Source of the DNA: Hymenobacter metallicola | GTDB taxonomy: Bacteria; Bacteroidota; Bacteroidia; Cytophagales; Hymenobacteraceae | Assembly: GCF_004745645.1 (NCBI RefSeq) | Contig: NZ_SRMB01000002.1 | Span: 558,001-622,000 of the forward strand | Length of the DNA stretch: 64,000 nucleotides | Direction: 5' to 3' | In this document: positions 8,751-16,918 of the stretch, one piece after another | Layout of the letters: each line of letters begins with the position of its first letter | Position numbering within the stretch: position 1 is the first letter of the stretch | Notes under the pieces: model-generated | What the model was told of the DNA's origin: nothing | Databases searched by the model: none | The model's input: only the letters and a program-made list of their open reading frames with translations | Translations under genes and position numbers: made by a program

Positions 8751-9908
8751 ATGCCCCTTCCCCCTATCCCCTCTAAACTGCCCGATGTGGGCACCAGCAT
8801 TTTTTCGGTTATGTCGCAGCTGGCGGCCGAGTGTGGTGCTATCAATCTGGCCCAGGGATTTCCTGACTACGACCCACCCCAGGCGCTGACCGAAGCCCTG
8901 GCCCGCCACGCCCGCACCGCCGGCCACCACCAGTACGCGCCCATGCCCGGCCTACCCCGCCTGCGCGAGGCCATCAGCCGCAAAACGGCGGCCGTCAACG
9001 GGGTAGCCGCCCCAAATCCCGACACCGAAATTACCGTTACCAGCGGGGCTACCGAAGCCCTGTACGCCGTGCTGGCCGCCGTAGTGCGTCCCGGCGACGA
9101 AGTAGTGGTGCTCGAGCCGGCCTACGATTTATACGGGCCGGCCATCCGGCTGCAGGGCGGTATCCCCGTTTACGTGCCGCTGCGGGTGCCCGAGTTTACC
9201 CCGGATTGGGACCTGGTGAAAGCCGCCCTGTCGCCGCGCACGCGCCTGCTGATGCTCAACACCCCGCACAACCCCTCCGGCGCTGTGCTCACGGCCCAGG
9301 ATCTGACCACCCTGGCCGAGCTGCTGGCCGATACCACCACACTCGTACTCAGCGACGAAGTGTACGAGCACATGGTATTCGACGGGCAGCGCCACGCCAG
9401 CGCCCTGCAGTTTCCGGACTTGGCCGAGCGCAGCTTCGTGCTGTCGTCGTTTGGCAAAACCTACCATGCAACCGGGTGGAAAGTAGGCTACTGCATTGCC
9501 CCGCCCCCGCTCACGGCCGAGGTGCGCCGCGTCCACCAGTTCCTGACGTTTGCCGTGAGCACGCCCGCCCAGCACGCCCTGGCCGACGTGCTGGCCGACG
9601 CCGAGCAGTACACCACCCTGCCGGCTTTCTACCAGCACAAGCGCGACTTGTTTGGCCAGCTCATGCAGGGCTCCCGATTTGAGCTGCTGCCCACGCCCGG
9701 CTCCTACTTTCAGCTGGCCCGCTACCACCACATTTCCGACGAAGGCGACCTGGCTTTCGCCCAACGGCTCACCCGCGAGTTCGGGGTGGCCGTCATTCCG
9801 GTTTCGGCTTTTTACCACCACGCCCAGGACCACGGCCTGATTCGCTTCTGTTTTGCGAAGCGTGATGAAACTCTAACCCAGGCCGCCGAACGACTACGGC
9901 AGCTGTAA
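8751..9908 (+). CDS. PLP-dependent aminotransferase, YbdL/glutamine transaminase K-like
   Basis: A 385-residue fold-type I aminotransferase. Family blocks are INLAQGFPDYDPP near the N-terminus, TSGATEALYA, NTPHNPSGAVL, SDEVYEHMVFD, and SSFGKTYHATGWKVGY, where K236 is the predicted PLP lysine. Overall it resembles methionine aminotransferases (YbdL) and kynurenine/glutamine transaminases, which move the amino group of methionine, glutamine or aromatic amino acids to 2-oxo acids. The next gene on the same strand, 159 bp on, encodes an omega-amidase-like enzyme, its expected metabolic partner. Exact substrate preference cannot be read from the sequence. Confidence 0.88.
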   Translation: MPLPPIPSKLPDVGTSIFSVMSQLAAECGAINLAQGFPDYDPPQALTEALARHARTAGHHQYAPMPGLPRLREAISRKTAAVNGVAAPNPDTEITVTSGATEALYAVLAAVVRPGDEVVVLEPAYDLYGPAIRLQGGIPVYVPLRVPEFTPDWDLVKAALSPRTRLLMLNTPHNPSGAVLTAQDLTTLAELLADTTTLVLSDEVYEHMVFDGQRHASALQFPDLAERSFVLSSFGKTYHATGWKVGYCIAPPPLTAEVRRVHQFLTFAVSTPAQHALADVLADAEQYTTLPAFYQHKRDLFGQLMQGSRFELLPTPGSYFQLARYHHISDEGDLAFAQRLTREFGVAVIPVSAFYHHAQDHGLIRFCFAKRDETLTQAAERLRQL

Positions 9909-10067
9909 CGCGGCGGGCAAAGTCAATTTATTGGCGATATTGCTGTTTAACCCAGGACGGGGAAATAATAGGATCTATCGGAAAACAGCTTGCATTTTTC
10001 TTTTCAGAAGCAGTATATTCCTCAGTAGAAGCCCTGCCCTATTTCTCACTACCTCAACCTACTGCGC

Positions 10068-10877
10068 GTGTCTGACTTAACCGTATCCTTTGTTCAAGCC
10101 TCCCTGCACTGGCAAGACCCGGCCGCCAACTGGGCCGAGCTGGGGCAGCACATCGAGGAGATTTCCATTCCGACGGACCTGATTGTGCTGCCGGAAATGT
10201 TCACGACCGGCTTTAGCATGGAAGCCGCCACGCTGGCCGAAACCATGGATGGCCCCACCGTGGCCTGGATGAAGCAGCTGGCCGCCACCCGCGACGCGGT
10301 AGTGACCGGCAGCCTGATCATCCGGGAGCAGGACCGCTACTTCAACCGCCTGCTCTGGGTGCGGCCCGATGGCACGCTGAGCTACTACAACAAGCGCCAC
10401 TTGTTTAGCATGGCCGGCGAACGGGAAGTGTACGTGGCCGGCAATGAGCGGCTGGTGGAAGAATGGCGCGGCTGGCGCATCTGCCCGCTGGTGTGCTACG
10501 ACTTGCGCTTCCCGGTCTGGAGCCGCAACCTCGCCAGCCAGCCCTACGACTTGCTACTGTACGTGGCCAACTGGCCCGCGGCGCGCCGCACAGCCTGGAT
10601 AACGCTGCTACGGGCCCGCGCCATCGAAAACCTGGCCTACACCATGGGAGTGAACGTTGTCGGCATTGACGGCAACAGCCTGGCCTACGCCGGCGACTCG
10701 GCCCTGCTCGACATGCGCGGAGAATACTTGGTGGAAGTCGGCAACCACGAAACCAGCATCACCCGCACCCTGCGCCGCGCCGACCTGGAAGCCTTCCGGG
10801 AGCGTTTCCCGGCCCTGAATGATGCCGATACCTTCTCGCTGGGCCAACCCGTTTCGGAGCTGACGCACCAGGCATAA
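10068..10877 (+). CDS. Omega-amidase / nitrilase-family amidohydrolase (YafV-like)
   Basis: A 269-residue carbon-nitrogen hydrolase with the nitrilase triad: E43 in LPEMFTTGFS, K109 in YYNKRHLF and C143 in LVCYDLRFPVWSRN. Family members hydrolyse the omega-amide of 2-oxoglutaramate or 2-oxosuccinamate. Those amides arise when a glutamine transaminase acts, which fits the aminotransferase gene just upstream; together they would salvage the 2-oxo acid of methionine and regain 2-oxoglutarate. The start codon is GTG. A strong terminator follows and is shared with the convergent T9SS gene. Confidence 0.9.
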   Translation: MSDLTVSFVQASLHWQDPAANWAELGQHIEEISIPTDLIVLPEMFTTGFSMEAATLAETMDGPTVAWMKQLAATRDAVVTGSLIIREQDRYFNRLLWVRPDGTLSYYNKRHLFSMAGEREVYVAGNERLVEEWRGWRICPLVCYDLRFPVWSRNLASQPYDLLLYVANWPAARRTAWITLLRARAIENLAYTMGVNVVGIDGNSLAYAGDSALLDMRGEYLVEVGNHETSITRTLRRADLEAFRERFPALNDADTFSLGQPVSELTHQA

Positions 10878-10892
10878 CCAGCCTCGACGCAT

Positions 10893-10927
10893 TAAAAAAG
10901 CCCCCGGCGCAGCGCCGGGGGCTTTTT
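10893..10927. terminator. Bidirectional terminator between convergent genes
   Basis: A perfect hairpin with arms of about 16 bp (AAAAAGCCCCCGGCGC and its complement) carries A-runs on the left and T-runs on the right. It can serve both the omega-amidase gene (plus) and the FG-GAP protein gene (minus). Confidence 0.9.
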
Positions 10928-10949
10928 GTGCTTCAGCCGAACTAATCGT

Positions 10950-13238
10950 TTATTGCACCACCAGCCGCTGCACACCCGTTTGGCCATTGGCGGCCTCGGC
11001 CTGCACCAGATACACGCCCGCCGCCAGGCCGCTCAGTTCCAGGGTATGGCGCTGGCGTAAGGTTGCTTCGGTGCGTACGTGGCGCCCCATCATATCCAGC
11101 ACCACAACCCGGGTCGGCCGGGGCGTTTCGATGGTAGCGGTTGTCGTGGCCGGGTTAGGATAAACGCTTAGCGCCAGCGCCTGGGCAGCCGTTTTGGTGC
11201 CCAGCACCAGGCCCCGCACGCCCAGCGCCACCACGCCCCCGTCCTCGGTGCCCACAAATAGCTCGGGCGTACCGTCGTTGTTGACGTCGGCGGAAGCCAG
11301 GGTATACAGGTTTTCGATGCGCGAACCCAACTCCAAGTTTTCAAAGCGGGCCAGCGTCGTGTTGTACAGCACGTCGGTGCGGTCCAGGAAAATAGTGTTC
11401 TGGTTGCGGAAATTGGCAAAAAAGTGCAGCGTCCCCAGCTCGTCTATCGTGACCAGGTCGGGCTGATTGTCACCGTCGAAGTCGGCTACGGTGGCGGCCA
11501 GGTTGTTGGGCCGCTCGTCGGTAGGCGTGCGAATGTGCCCGTAGTCGCCATTGACCAACACAAAGGTCCGACTCAGGGGCTGCGTGCCGGTATTGCGGTA
11601 ATAGCGCAACGCTTGCCCGGGGAAGTCGCTGGAGTTGGTGTTAGTGCTCAGCAGCATATCCACGTTGCCGTCGCCGTCTACATCCGTAAAGCAGGGCGTA
11701 TCGTACACTCGGGCCGGCACGTTTTCCAGCAGCACCGGCGCGGCCGGGTTGTAGACGGCGGCCTGGTTGGCCGGGGCCGTGTTGAGCACGTAGGCAATGA
11801 AGTTGTAGGAGCTGTTGCGCAGCGTGAAGGCCGAGTACACCAGATCCAGGGCCCCGTCCCGGTTCAAATCGACTAACGACGGGCGCAACGAACCGTACTT
11901 CTCGCCCGACAAGCCCAGGTAGTCGTTGGTGATGAGCTTGTAGACAGGTTTGGCCGCGGTGCCCACGTTTTGGTACAACCACAGCGAGGCCCGATAAAAC
12001 CCGTTGGCCGTGGTGCGGCTCACGCCCCCGATGAGCATATCCTTCAACCCGTCGCCGGTCAGGTCGCCAAAGGCCGGGGCGGCTTTGTCGCTCACGTCGA
12101 GCATGTCGCGCTGCAGGAAGTCGTTTTGCCGGAAGGCGAAGTTGGGCACGGCCGTGGTGCTGGTATTTTCATAGAGCCACACATTCTGGTGCGTATCGAT
12201 GGTGTCGAGGTGGTCGAACACGTTGGGGGTCACGACCAGGTCGGGGCGGCCGTCAAAGGTCAGATCCAGGGAGTACGGGGCCGGAAAGTTAGGCAGGCGC
12301 AGCGGGGCTGCGGCCGGGAAGTTGGTACTTTGCCCCGCCGCCGTGAAGCGGGCCGTAGCCGGGGTTCCTTCGTTGGTCAGGCGTACCAGCTCCGGGCAGT
12401 TGTCGCGGGCTGTGAGCAGGTCTTTGTCTCCGTCCCCGTCCAGGTCGATGGGCAGCAGGTTGTTGCCGCTGGTATGGTTGGGCCGCAGCAGGCTGCGGCA
12501 TTCGTCGGCGCCGAATACGAAGGAAGTACAGCTGGTATAGCAGGTCTTGAGGCCGCCCCAGCGCTCGGTGCTTTTCTGAAAGGCCAACCCGCCGCAGGCC
12601 GCCGTGCTGGTATTGACGAAGTAATGGACGGTGGTGCTGTTGATGTAGTTGAAGGTGGCAATGTCCAGCCGACCGTCGCCGTTCACGTCCTCAATGGCGG
12701 GCATGTTGTAGCCCCCGGTGTTGATGTTGATCATGCCCCCGTTCGGGCCGGGGTCGAAAAACTCCAGCTCGTCGCTGACCTTTTGAAACGTGGGCCGTCC
12801 CCCGGCGCCGGCCACATTCCGATACACCCGGATACTGCCGCTGATGGCCCCCATCGTGAAAATGTCGGCGCGGCCGTCGCAATCGTAGTCACGGAGCTGC
12901 ACCCAGTTGGCGAGGTCGGTCGGAAACAGCGACTGGTAATCGGGGGCGTACTGCCACTGCCGGCCGCCACCGGGCCGCGCCTCGTTCAGGTAGGTATAGG
13001 AGCGCCGCGTCTGCCGGTCGAAGAGGTAGAGGTCGTTCTGATTATCGCCGTTCAGGTCGATGGAAGAGAACTGGGTCGTGTTTAGTCCCCCCACCCAGGG
13101 CGTGCGCAGGGTATCGGTGCCGTGTACTACTTTTGCCACCGACCGGTACTCAAATCCAAATGGAGTTTGGGCCGTAGCCGCCAGCGGCAACCCGAGCCAC
13201 ACGCCTAGAAATAGCAAGTTAAATAAGGGTTGTCGCAT
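10950..13238 (-). CDS. FG-GAP/VCBS repeat protein with T9SS sorting domain
   Basis: A 762-residue secreted protein. A signal peptide (MRQPLFNLLFLGVWLGLPLAATAQ) is followed by repeated aspartate-rich calcium-loop motifs of FG-GAP/VCBS type, for example DLNGDNQNDLYLFD, DYDCDGRADIF, DVNGDGRLDI, DLDGDGDKDLL, DVDGDGNVDML and DFDGDNQPDLV, suggesting a multi-bladed propeller. The last 75 residues are a T9SS type A sorting domain (LSVYPNPATTTATIE, MGRHVRTE, LAAGVYLVQ), so it should be exported and attached to the cell surface or released. No catalytic domain is apparent; a binding or adhesion role is plausible. It is divergent from murF across 56 bp. Confidence 0.9.
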   Translation of the reverse strand: MRQPLFNLLFLGVWLGLPLAATAQTPFGFEYRSVAKVVHGTDTLRTPWVGGLNTTQFSSIDLNGDNQNDLYLFDRQTRRSYTYLNEARPGGGRQWQYAPDYQSLFPTDLANWVQLRDYDCDGRADIFTMGAISGSIRVYRNVAGAGGRPTFQKVSDELEFFDPGPNGGMININTGGYNMPAIEDVNGDGRLDIATFNYINSTTVHYFVNTSTAACGGLAFQKSTERWGGLKTCYTSCTSFVFGADECRSLLRPNHTSGNNLLPIDLDGDGDKDLLTARDNCPELVRLTNEGTPATARFTAAGQSTNFPAAAPLRLPNFPAPYSLDLTFDGRPDLVVTPNVFDHLDTIDTHQNVWLYENTSTTAVPNFAFRQNDFLQRDMLDVSDKAAPAFGDLTGDGLKDMLIGGVSRTTANGFYRASLWLYQNVGTAAKPVYKLITNDYLGLSGEKYGSLRPSLVDLNRDGALDLVYSAFTLRNSSYNFIAYVLNTAPANQAAVYNPAAPVLLENVPARVYDTPCFTDVDGDGNVDMLLSTNTNSSDFPGQALRYYRNTGTQPLSRTFVLVNGDYGHIRTPTDERPNNLAATVADFDGDNQPDLVTIDELGTLHFFANFRNQNTIFLDRTDVLYNTTLARFENLELGSRIENLYTLASADVNNDGTPELFVGTEDGGVVALGVRGLVLGTKTAAQALALSVYPNPATTTATIETPRPTRVVVLDMMGRHVRTEATLRQRHTLELSGLAAGVYLVQAEAANGQTGVQRLVVQ

Positions 13239-13294
13239 AGGTTATTCACGGTTTACAGCAGAACGAAAGTACTTCCAAGTTACGCACAATCAGC

Positions 13295-14590
13295 ATGCAA
13301 GATATAGCGGCTTTATACGCCCGGTTTCAGCAGTGCGCGGCCGTCAGCACCGACTCGCGCCAGGACCAGACCGACACGTTGTTTGTGGCCCTGAATGGCC
13401 CGTCCTTCCGGGGCCGCGACTTTGCCGCCCAGGCGTTAGCCAAAGGAGCCCGCTACGCCGTGGTCGACGATGCCGAGCTGGCGGCTTCGGCCCCCGACCG
13501 CTACACCTACGCCCCCGACCCGTTGCTAGCCTTGCAGGGCCTAGCCCACCACCACCGGCGGCAGCTGGCTATTCCGGTTATCGGCATCACCGGCTCCAAC
13601 GGCAAAACCACGACCAAAGAACTGGTACACGCGGTACTGAGCCGCCGCTATGCCGTGCAGTACACCCGAGGCAACCTCAACAATCACATCGGAGTTCCGC
13701 TGACGCTGCTTAGTATTCGCCCCGGCGAGCATGAGCTGGCCATTGTGGAAATGGGCGCCAACCACCAGGGCGAAATCGACTTGCTGAGTCGCCTGGCCGA
13801 GCCCACCCACGGCCTGATTACCAACATTGGCAAGGCCCACCTCGAAGGCTTCGGCGGCGTGGAAGGCATTGCCAAGGGCAAAGGGGAGCTGTTCCACTTT
13901 TTAGCGTCTACCGGGGGCACGGCCTTCGTCAACACGGCCGACGCCAAGCTGCCGACGCTGGCCGCGCCCGTAGCCAAGCGTATCACCTACCCCGGCCCGG
14001 CGGATACCTACCCGGCCGAATTGCGGGCAGCGGCCCCCAATGTGGTGCTGCACCTCTTCGACGGCACGGTGGTAGAAGCGCAAATCACGGGCGGCTACAA
14101 CTTCCCGAACCTGGCCGCCGCTGCCGCCGTCGGGGCGCACTTTGGGGTGCCAACGGCGGATATTGCGGCAGCGTTGGCCGGCTACGCGCCGACCAATAAC
14201 CGCTCCCAGTTGGTAAGCACCGGCCGCAACGAGGTCATTCTGGACGCTTACAACGCCAACCCCTCGTCGATGGCCGTCGCCCTGGCCAGCTTTGCCGCCC
14301 GCCCTGCGCCCCCGAAGAAGGTGGTTATTCTGGGCGACATGTTTGAGCTAGGTCAGGAAAGTGAGGCCGAGCACCGGGCTCTGGGTGAACTGCTGGCCGC
14401 CCAGGCTTTTGACACGGTATTGCTCTGCGGCGCGGATATGCGCTACGCGGCCTTGCACCCCGATTTTCACCATTTCCCGACCAAAGCCGAAGCCGCGCAG
14501 TGGCTGGAAGCCAACCCACTCAGCGGCCAGCAGATTCTGATTAAAGGCTCCCGCGGCATGGGCCTGGAAACCTTGCTGCCGCTGGTATAG
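13295..14590 (+). CDS. murF: UDP-N-acetylmuramoyl-tripeptide:D-alanyl-D-alanine ligase
   Basis: A 431-residue Mur ligase that adds D-Ala-D-Ala to the UDP-MurNAc tripeptide, the last cytosolic step in making the peptidoglycan precursor. The ATP loop GITGSNGKTTTKEL lies at about residues 97-110. Other Mur ligase markers are YTRGNLNNHIGVPLTLL, VEMGANHQGEI, TNIGKAHLEGFG and DAYNANPSSM, the last typical of MurF. Length and domain order are normal. It stands apart from the division/cell-wall cluster where murF is often found, and shares a terminator with the convergent rfbC. Confidence 0.95.
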   Translation: MQDIAALYARFQQCAAVSTDSRQDQTDTLFVALNGPSFRGRDFAAQALAKGARYAVVDDAELAASAPDRYTYAPDPLLALQGLAHHHRRQLAIPVIGITGSNGKTTTKELVHAVLSRRYAVQYTRGNLNNHIGVPLTLLSIRPGEHELAIVEMGANHQGEIDLLSRLAEPTHGLITNIGKAHLEGFGGVEGIAKGKGELFHFLASTGGTAFVNTADAKLPTLAAPVAKRITYPGPADTYPAELRAAAPNVVLHLFDGTVVEAQITGGYNFPNLAAAAAVGAHFGVPTADIAAALAGYAPTNNRSQLVSTGRNEVILDAYNANPSSMAVALASFAARPAPPKKVVILGDMFELGQESEAEHRALGELLAAQAFDTVLLCGADMRYAALHPDFHHFPTKAEAAQWLEANPLSGQQILIKGSRGMGLETLLPLV

Positions 14591-14607
14591 CCATTGAGTA
14601 TAGCAGC

Positions 14608-14645
14608 AAAAAGGCCGGCAGAAGTACTTCTGCCGGCCTTTTTTA
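14608..14645. terminator. Bidirectional terminator between murF and rfbC
   Basis: A perfect palindrome with GTAC at its centre, GC-rich GGCCGGCAGAA arms and AAAAA/TTTTT flanks lies between the convergent stop codons of murF and rfbC. Confidence 0.9.
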
Positions 14646-14668
14646 CTGGGCTACCCTAACGAAGGATC

Positions 14669-15214
14669 TTACGCGAAAGGCGTGTCGAAGCCGGCGAATG
14701 CGGGCAGCATCCGGTCCTTGTCCGACACGAGCGGTGCCTCAATGCCCCAGTCGATAGCCAGGGTTGGGTCGTTCCAGAGCAGGCCGCCTTCCGAGCTGGG
14801 CGTGTAGTAGTCGGTGCACTTGTACAGAAACAGCGTGTTTTCCTCCAGGGCCATAAAGCCGTGGGCAAAGCCGGTGGGCACGTAGAGCATGTTGCAGCGC
14901 CGCGAGTCGAGCTCCACCTTCACGTGCTGCCCATAAGTGGGCGATGAGCGGCGCAAGTCTACTACCACGTCCAGTACGCGGCCGGTAGCCACCCGCACGA
15001 GCTTGGCCTGGCTGTAGGGAGGCCGCTGGAAGTGAAGGCCCCGCAACACGCCCACCCCCGAGCTGGATTGATTATCCTGCACCCACTCACCGACGGCGCC
15101 GGCCTCCTGCATAATTCGGGCACTGAAAGACTCAAAGAAGGCGCCGCGCGCGTCGCCAAATACCCGGGGCGTAAACTCGATTACGCCAGCCAGAGCGTGG
15201 TGCTTAATTTCCAT
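14669..15214 (-). CDS. rfbC: dTDP-4-dehydrorhamnose 3,5-epimerase
   Basis: A 181-residue cupin-fold epimerase of the dTDP-L-rhamnose pathway. Diagnostic segments are FTPRVFGDARGAFFESF, DNQSSSGVGVLRGLHFQ (H61 is the predicted catalytic base), VRVATGRVLDVVVDLRRSSPT, YVPTGFAHGFMAL, and YTPSSEGGLLWNDPTLAIDW. The rfbA, rfbB and rfbD partners are not in this window. It lies 66 bp behind a family 4 glycosyltransferase gene on the same strand and is probably co-transcribed with it, pointing to surface polysaccharide synthesis. Confidence 0.95.
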   Translation of the reverse strand: MEIKHHALAGVIEFTPRVFGDARGAFFESFSARIMQEAGAVGEWVQDNQSSSGVGVLRGLHFQRPPYSQAKLVRVATGRVLDVVVDLRRSSPTYGQHVKVELDSRRCNMLYVPTGFAHGFMALEENTLFLYKCTDYYTPSSEGGLLWNDPTLAIDWGIEAPLVSDKDRMLPAFAGFDTPFA

Positions 15215-15280
15215 TCAGGGAGAGAGGTTATTGATACGAAACCACGGTTTTCGAGGGGGCAAGGTAGGCAGAAACGCGGG

Positions 15281-16402
15281 CTAGCGTTTGCCCAAACCAA
15301 CGGCCTCTACGATACGCAGGTACTTATCGAGGACAATTTGCTCATCAAATTTTTGCTCAGCCAGCTGCCGGCCGGCCTTGCCCATGGCCTCAAGCTCGGC
15401 CGTAGACAGGCGCTGCACCTGCAGCATTTTCTGGGCCAGGTCGGCCGCGTCGCGCACCTGGCAGAGCAGGCCATTGACGCCGTCGACCACGGTTTCGCGG
15501 CAGCCGGGCACGTCCGTCGTCACGATGGGTTTGCCCATCGCCGCAGCTTCGAGCAGGGTTTTGGGTGTGCCTTCCCGGTACGAGGGCAGCACCACGCAGT
15601 CGGCGCGCTGGATGTGCTCGGCCACGTTGTCGGACGTGCCCAGGTACTCAATGTGGCCGGCCTGCAACCACTGGTCGAATACGGCGCGCTTCACCCCGAT
15701 GTTGCCCGACTCATCCACGCCGCCGAGCAGCTGAATACGGGTGCCGGGCAAGGCATCACGCACGATGCGGGCTGCTTCGAAATATTCCTCAACCCCCTTT
15801 TCGTAGAGCACCCGCGCTATCATCAGAAAGGTGAACGGCTCGTGGCGCACAAACTCGGCCGCGGGCCGGAACCGGTTGGTATCCACGCCCGAGCCGGGCA
15901 GCAGGTCGGTAATGTCGGCGCGCACCAGGCCGTGTTGCAAGAACAGCTGCCGGTCGTCGCCGTTCTGGAAAAACACCCGCTTGGGAAACTGAAACGCAAA
16001 CCGGTACAGGCCCAGGGCCACTTTGCTCACCAGGTTCTGCACAATGAACACCGTGCCCAGGCCCGACACGTTGTTCACGCTCGGAATGCCGGCCAGCTTG
16101 GCCGCCAGGGTGCCATAAATGTTGGGCTTAATGGTGTACTGCAGCACCACGTCGGGCTTTTCGCGGCGGTAAATAGTGTAGAACCGGCGCGTGAGCAGGG
16201 CATCCTTTACGGGGTTGGTGCCCTTGTTTTCCATCAGAATCGGCACGTAGCGGCAGCCCAGCTCGGTTTCGAGCCGCTCGGAATAGGCGTCGGGCGGGGC
16301 TATGGCCAGCACCTCGTGCCCGGCTGCCTGCAGAGCCTTGACTAAGCTCCGACGAAAATTCCAGATGTTCCAGGAAGTATTAATAACAATGGCAACGCGC
16401 AT
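15281..16402 (-). CDS. Glycosyltransferase family 4
   Basis: A 373-residue GT-B glycosyltransferase. The N-terminal domain begins RVAIVINTSWNIWNFRRSLV, typical of WcaA/capM-like family 4 enzymes. The C-terminal domain has the nucleotide-sugar binding stretch SYREGTPKTLLEAAAMGKPIV, containing the E-x7-E pattern, and GCRETVVDGVNGLL. I start at the ATG at 16402, where homology begins; an ATG 27 bases upstream is in frame but adds nothing family-like. With the downstream rfbC it probably belongs to exopolysaccharide or O-antigen synthesis. Donor and acceptor are unknown. Confidence 0.9.
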   Translation of the reverse strand: MRVAIVINTSWNIWNFRRSLVKALQAAGHEVLAIAPPDAYSERLETELGCRYVPILMENKGTNPVKDALLTRRFYTIYRREKPDVVLQYTIKPNIYGTLAAKLAGIPSVNNVSGLGTVFIVQNLVSKVALGLYRFAFQFPKRVFFQNGDDRQLFLQHGLVRADITDLLPGSGVDTNRFRPAAEFVRHEPFTFLMIARVLYEKGVEEYFEAARIVRDALPGTRIQLLGGVDESGNIGVKRAVFDQWLQAGHIEYLGTSDNVAEHIQRADCVVLPSYREGTPKTLLEAAAMGKPIVTTDVPGCRETVVDGVNGLLCQVRDAADLAQKMLQVQRLSTAELEAMGKAGRQLAEQKFDEQIVLDKYLRIVEAVGLGKR

Positions 16403-16426
16403 GGGGCAGATTCGGGATTCGGGGCG

Positions 16427-16460
16427 CAAAGGTAGCAGGTCAGGTTAGGGTATTGGCAAA
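16427..16460 (-). promoter_or_regulatory. Candidate promoter of the glycosyltransferase-rfbC unit
   Basis: On the minus strand a TTTG (16457-16460) is followed after 22 bp by TACCTTTG (16427-16434), an exact -7 box, about 25 bp before the ATG. Spacing resembles that of the tRNA promoter at 32984, which supports the assignment. Confidence 0.5.
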
Positions 16461-16504
16461 AAATAAGCAGCAGCCACCCTGGCCGGGTTGCTTACCTTCG
16501 CCCT

Positions 16505-16852
16505 ATGATTCGCTTTGCCTCTTTTCTTTTTTCCGCGCTGGCCCTCTTTGGGCTGGGTAGCGCCTGTTCTTCGGCGGGCAGCTCCGAGCCCGAAGAAACG
16601 GCCGCTGCCGCCCCGCCACCTACCGCCGAGCTGCCCGGAAAAGCCCTCTATACGCAAAACTGCGTCGTTTGTCACGGCCCCGACGGCAAACTCGGCCTCA
16701 ACGGCGCCCACGACCTGACCAAGAGCAACCTGAATGCCACCGGCCGCGTGTATATGGTAACCCAGGGCCTGGGCAAGATGCCTTCCTTTAAAAATCAGCT
16801 GACGGAAGAACAGATCCAGCAGGTCGTGGCCTATTCTCTTACCCTGAAATAG
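16505..16852 (+). CDS. Small cytochrome c lipoprotein
   Basis: A 115-residue single-haem c-type cytochrome. The haem site is CVVCH and a downstream GKMPSFKNQLT segment supplies the methionine ligand; the ending TEEQIQQVVAYSLTL is the usual C-terminal helix. The N-terminus is a lipoprotein signal (hydrophobic stretch then GSAC), followed by a flexible Ala/Pro/Glu linker, so it should be anchored in a membrane facing the periplasm. It probably shuttles electrons; the partner is not visible. A near-consensus TACCTTCG sits only 5 bp before the ATG. hflX follows on the same strand after 66 bp. Confidence 0.9.
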   Translation: MIRFASFLFSALALFGLGSACSSAGSSEPEETAAAAPPPTAELPGKALYTQNCVVCHGPDGKLGLNGAHDLTKSNLNATGRVYMVTQGLGKMPSFKNQLTEEQIQQVVAYSLTLK

Positions 16853-16918
16853 GCGGCCCGCCCCGGTTGTTCACCCCGGCACCCCTGCCGCTTTTTTCTT
16901 AGCACCCACCGCAATTCT

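Noticed and set aside
15032..16345. A 437-codon plus-strand frame opposite rfbC and the glycosyltransferase
   Set aside because: It spans two well-identified genes on the other strand and encodes low-complexity His/Gln/Gly-rich sequence; a codon-bias artefact.
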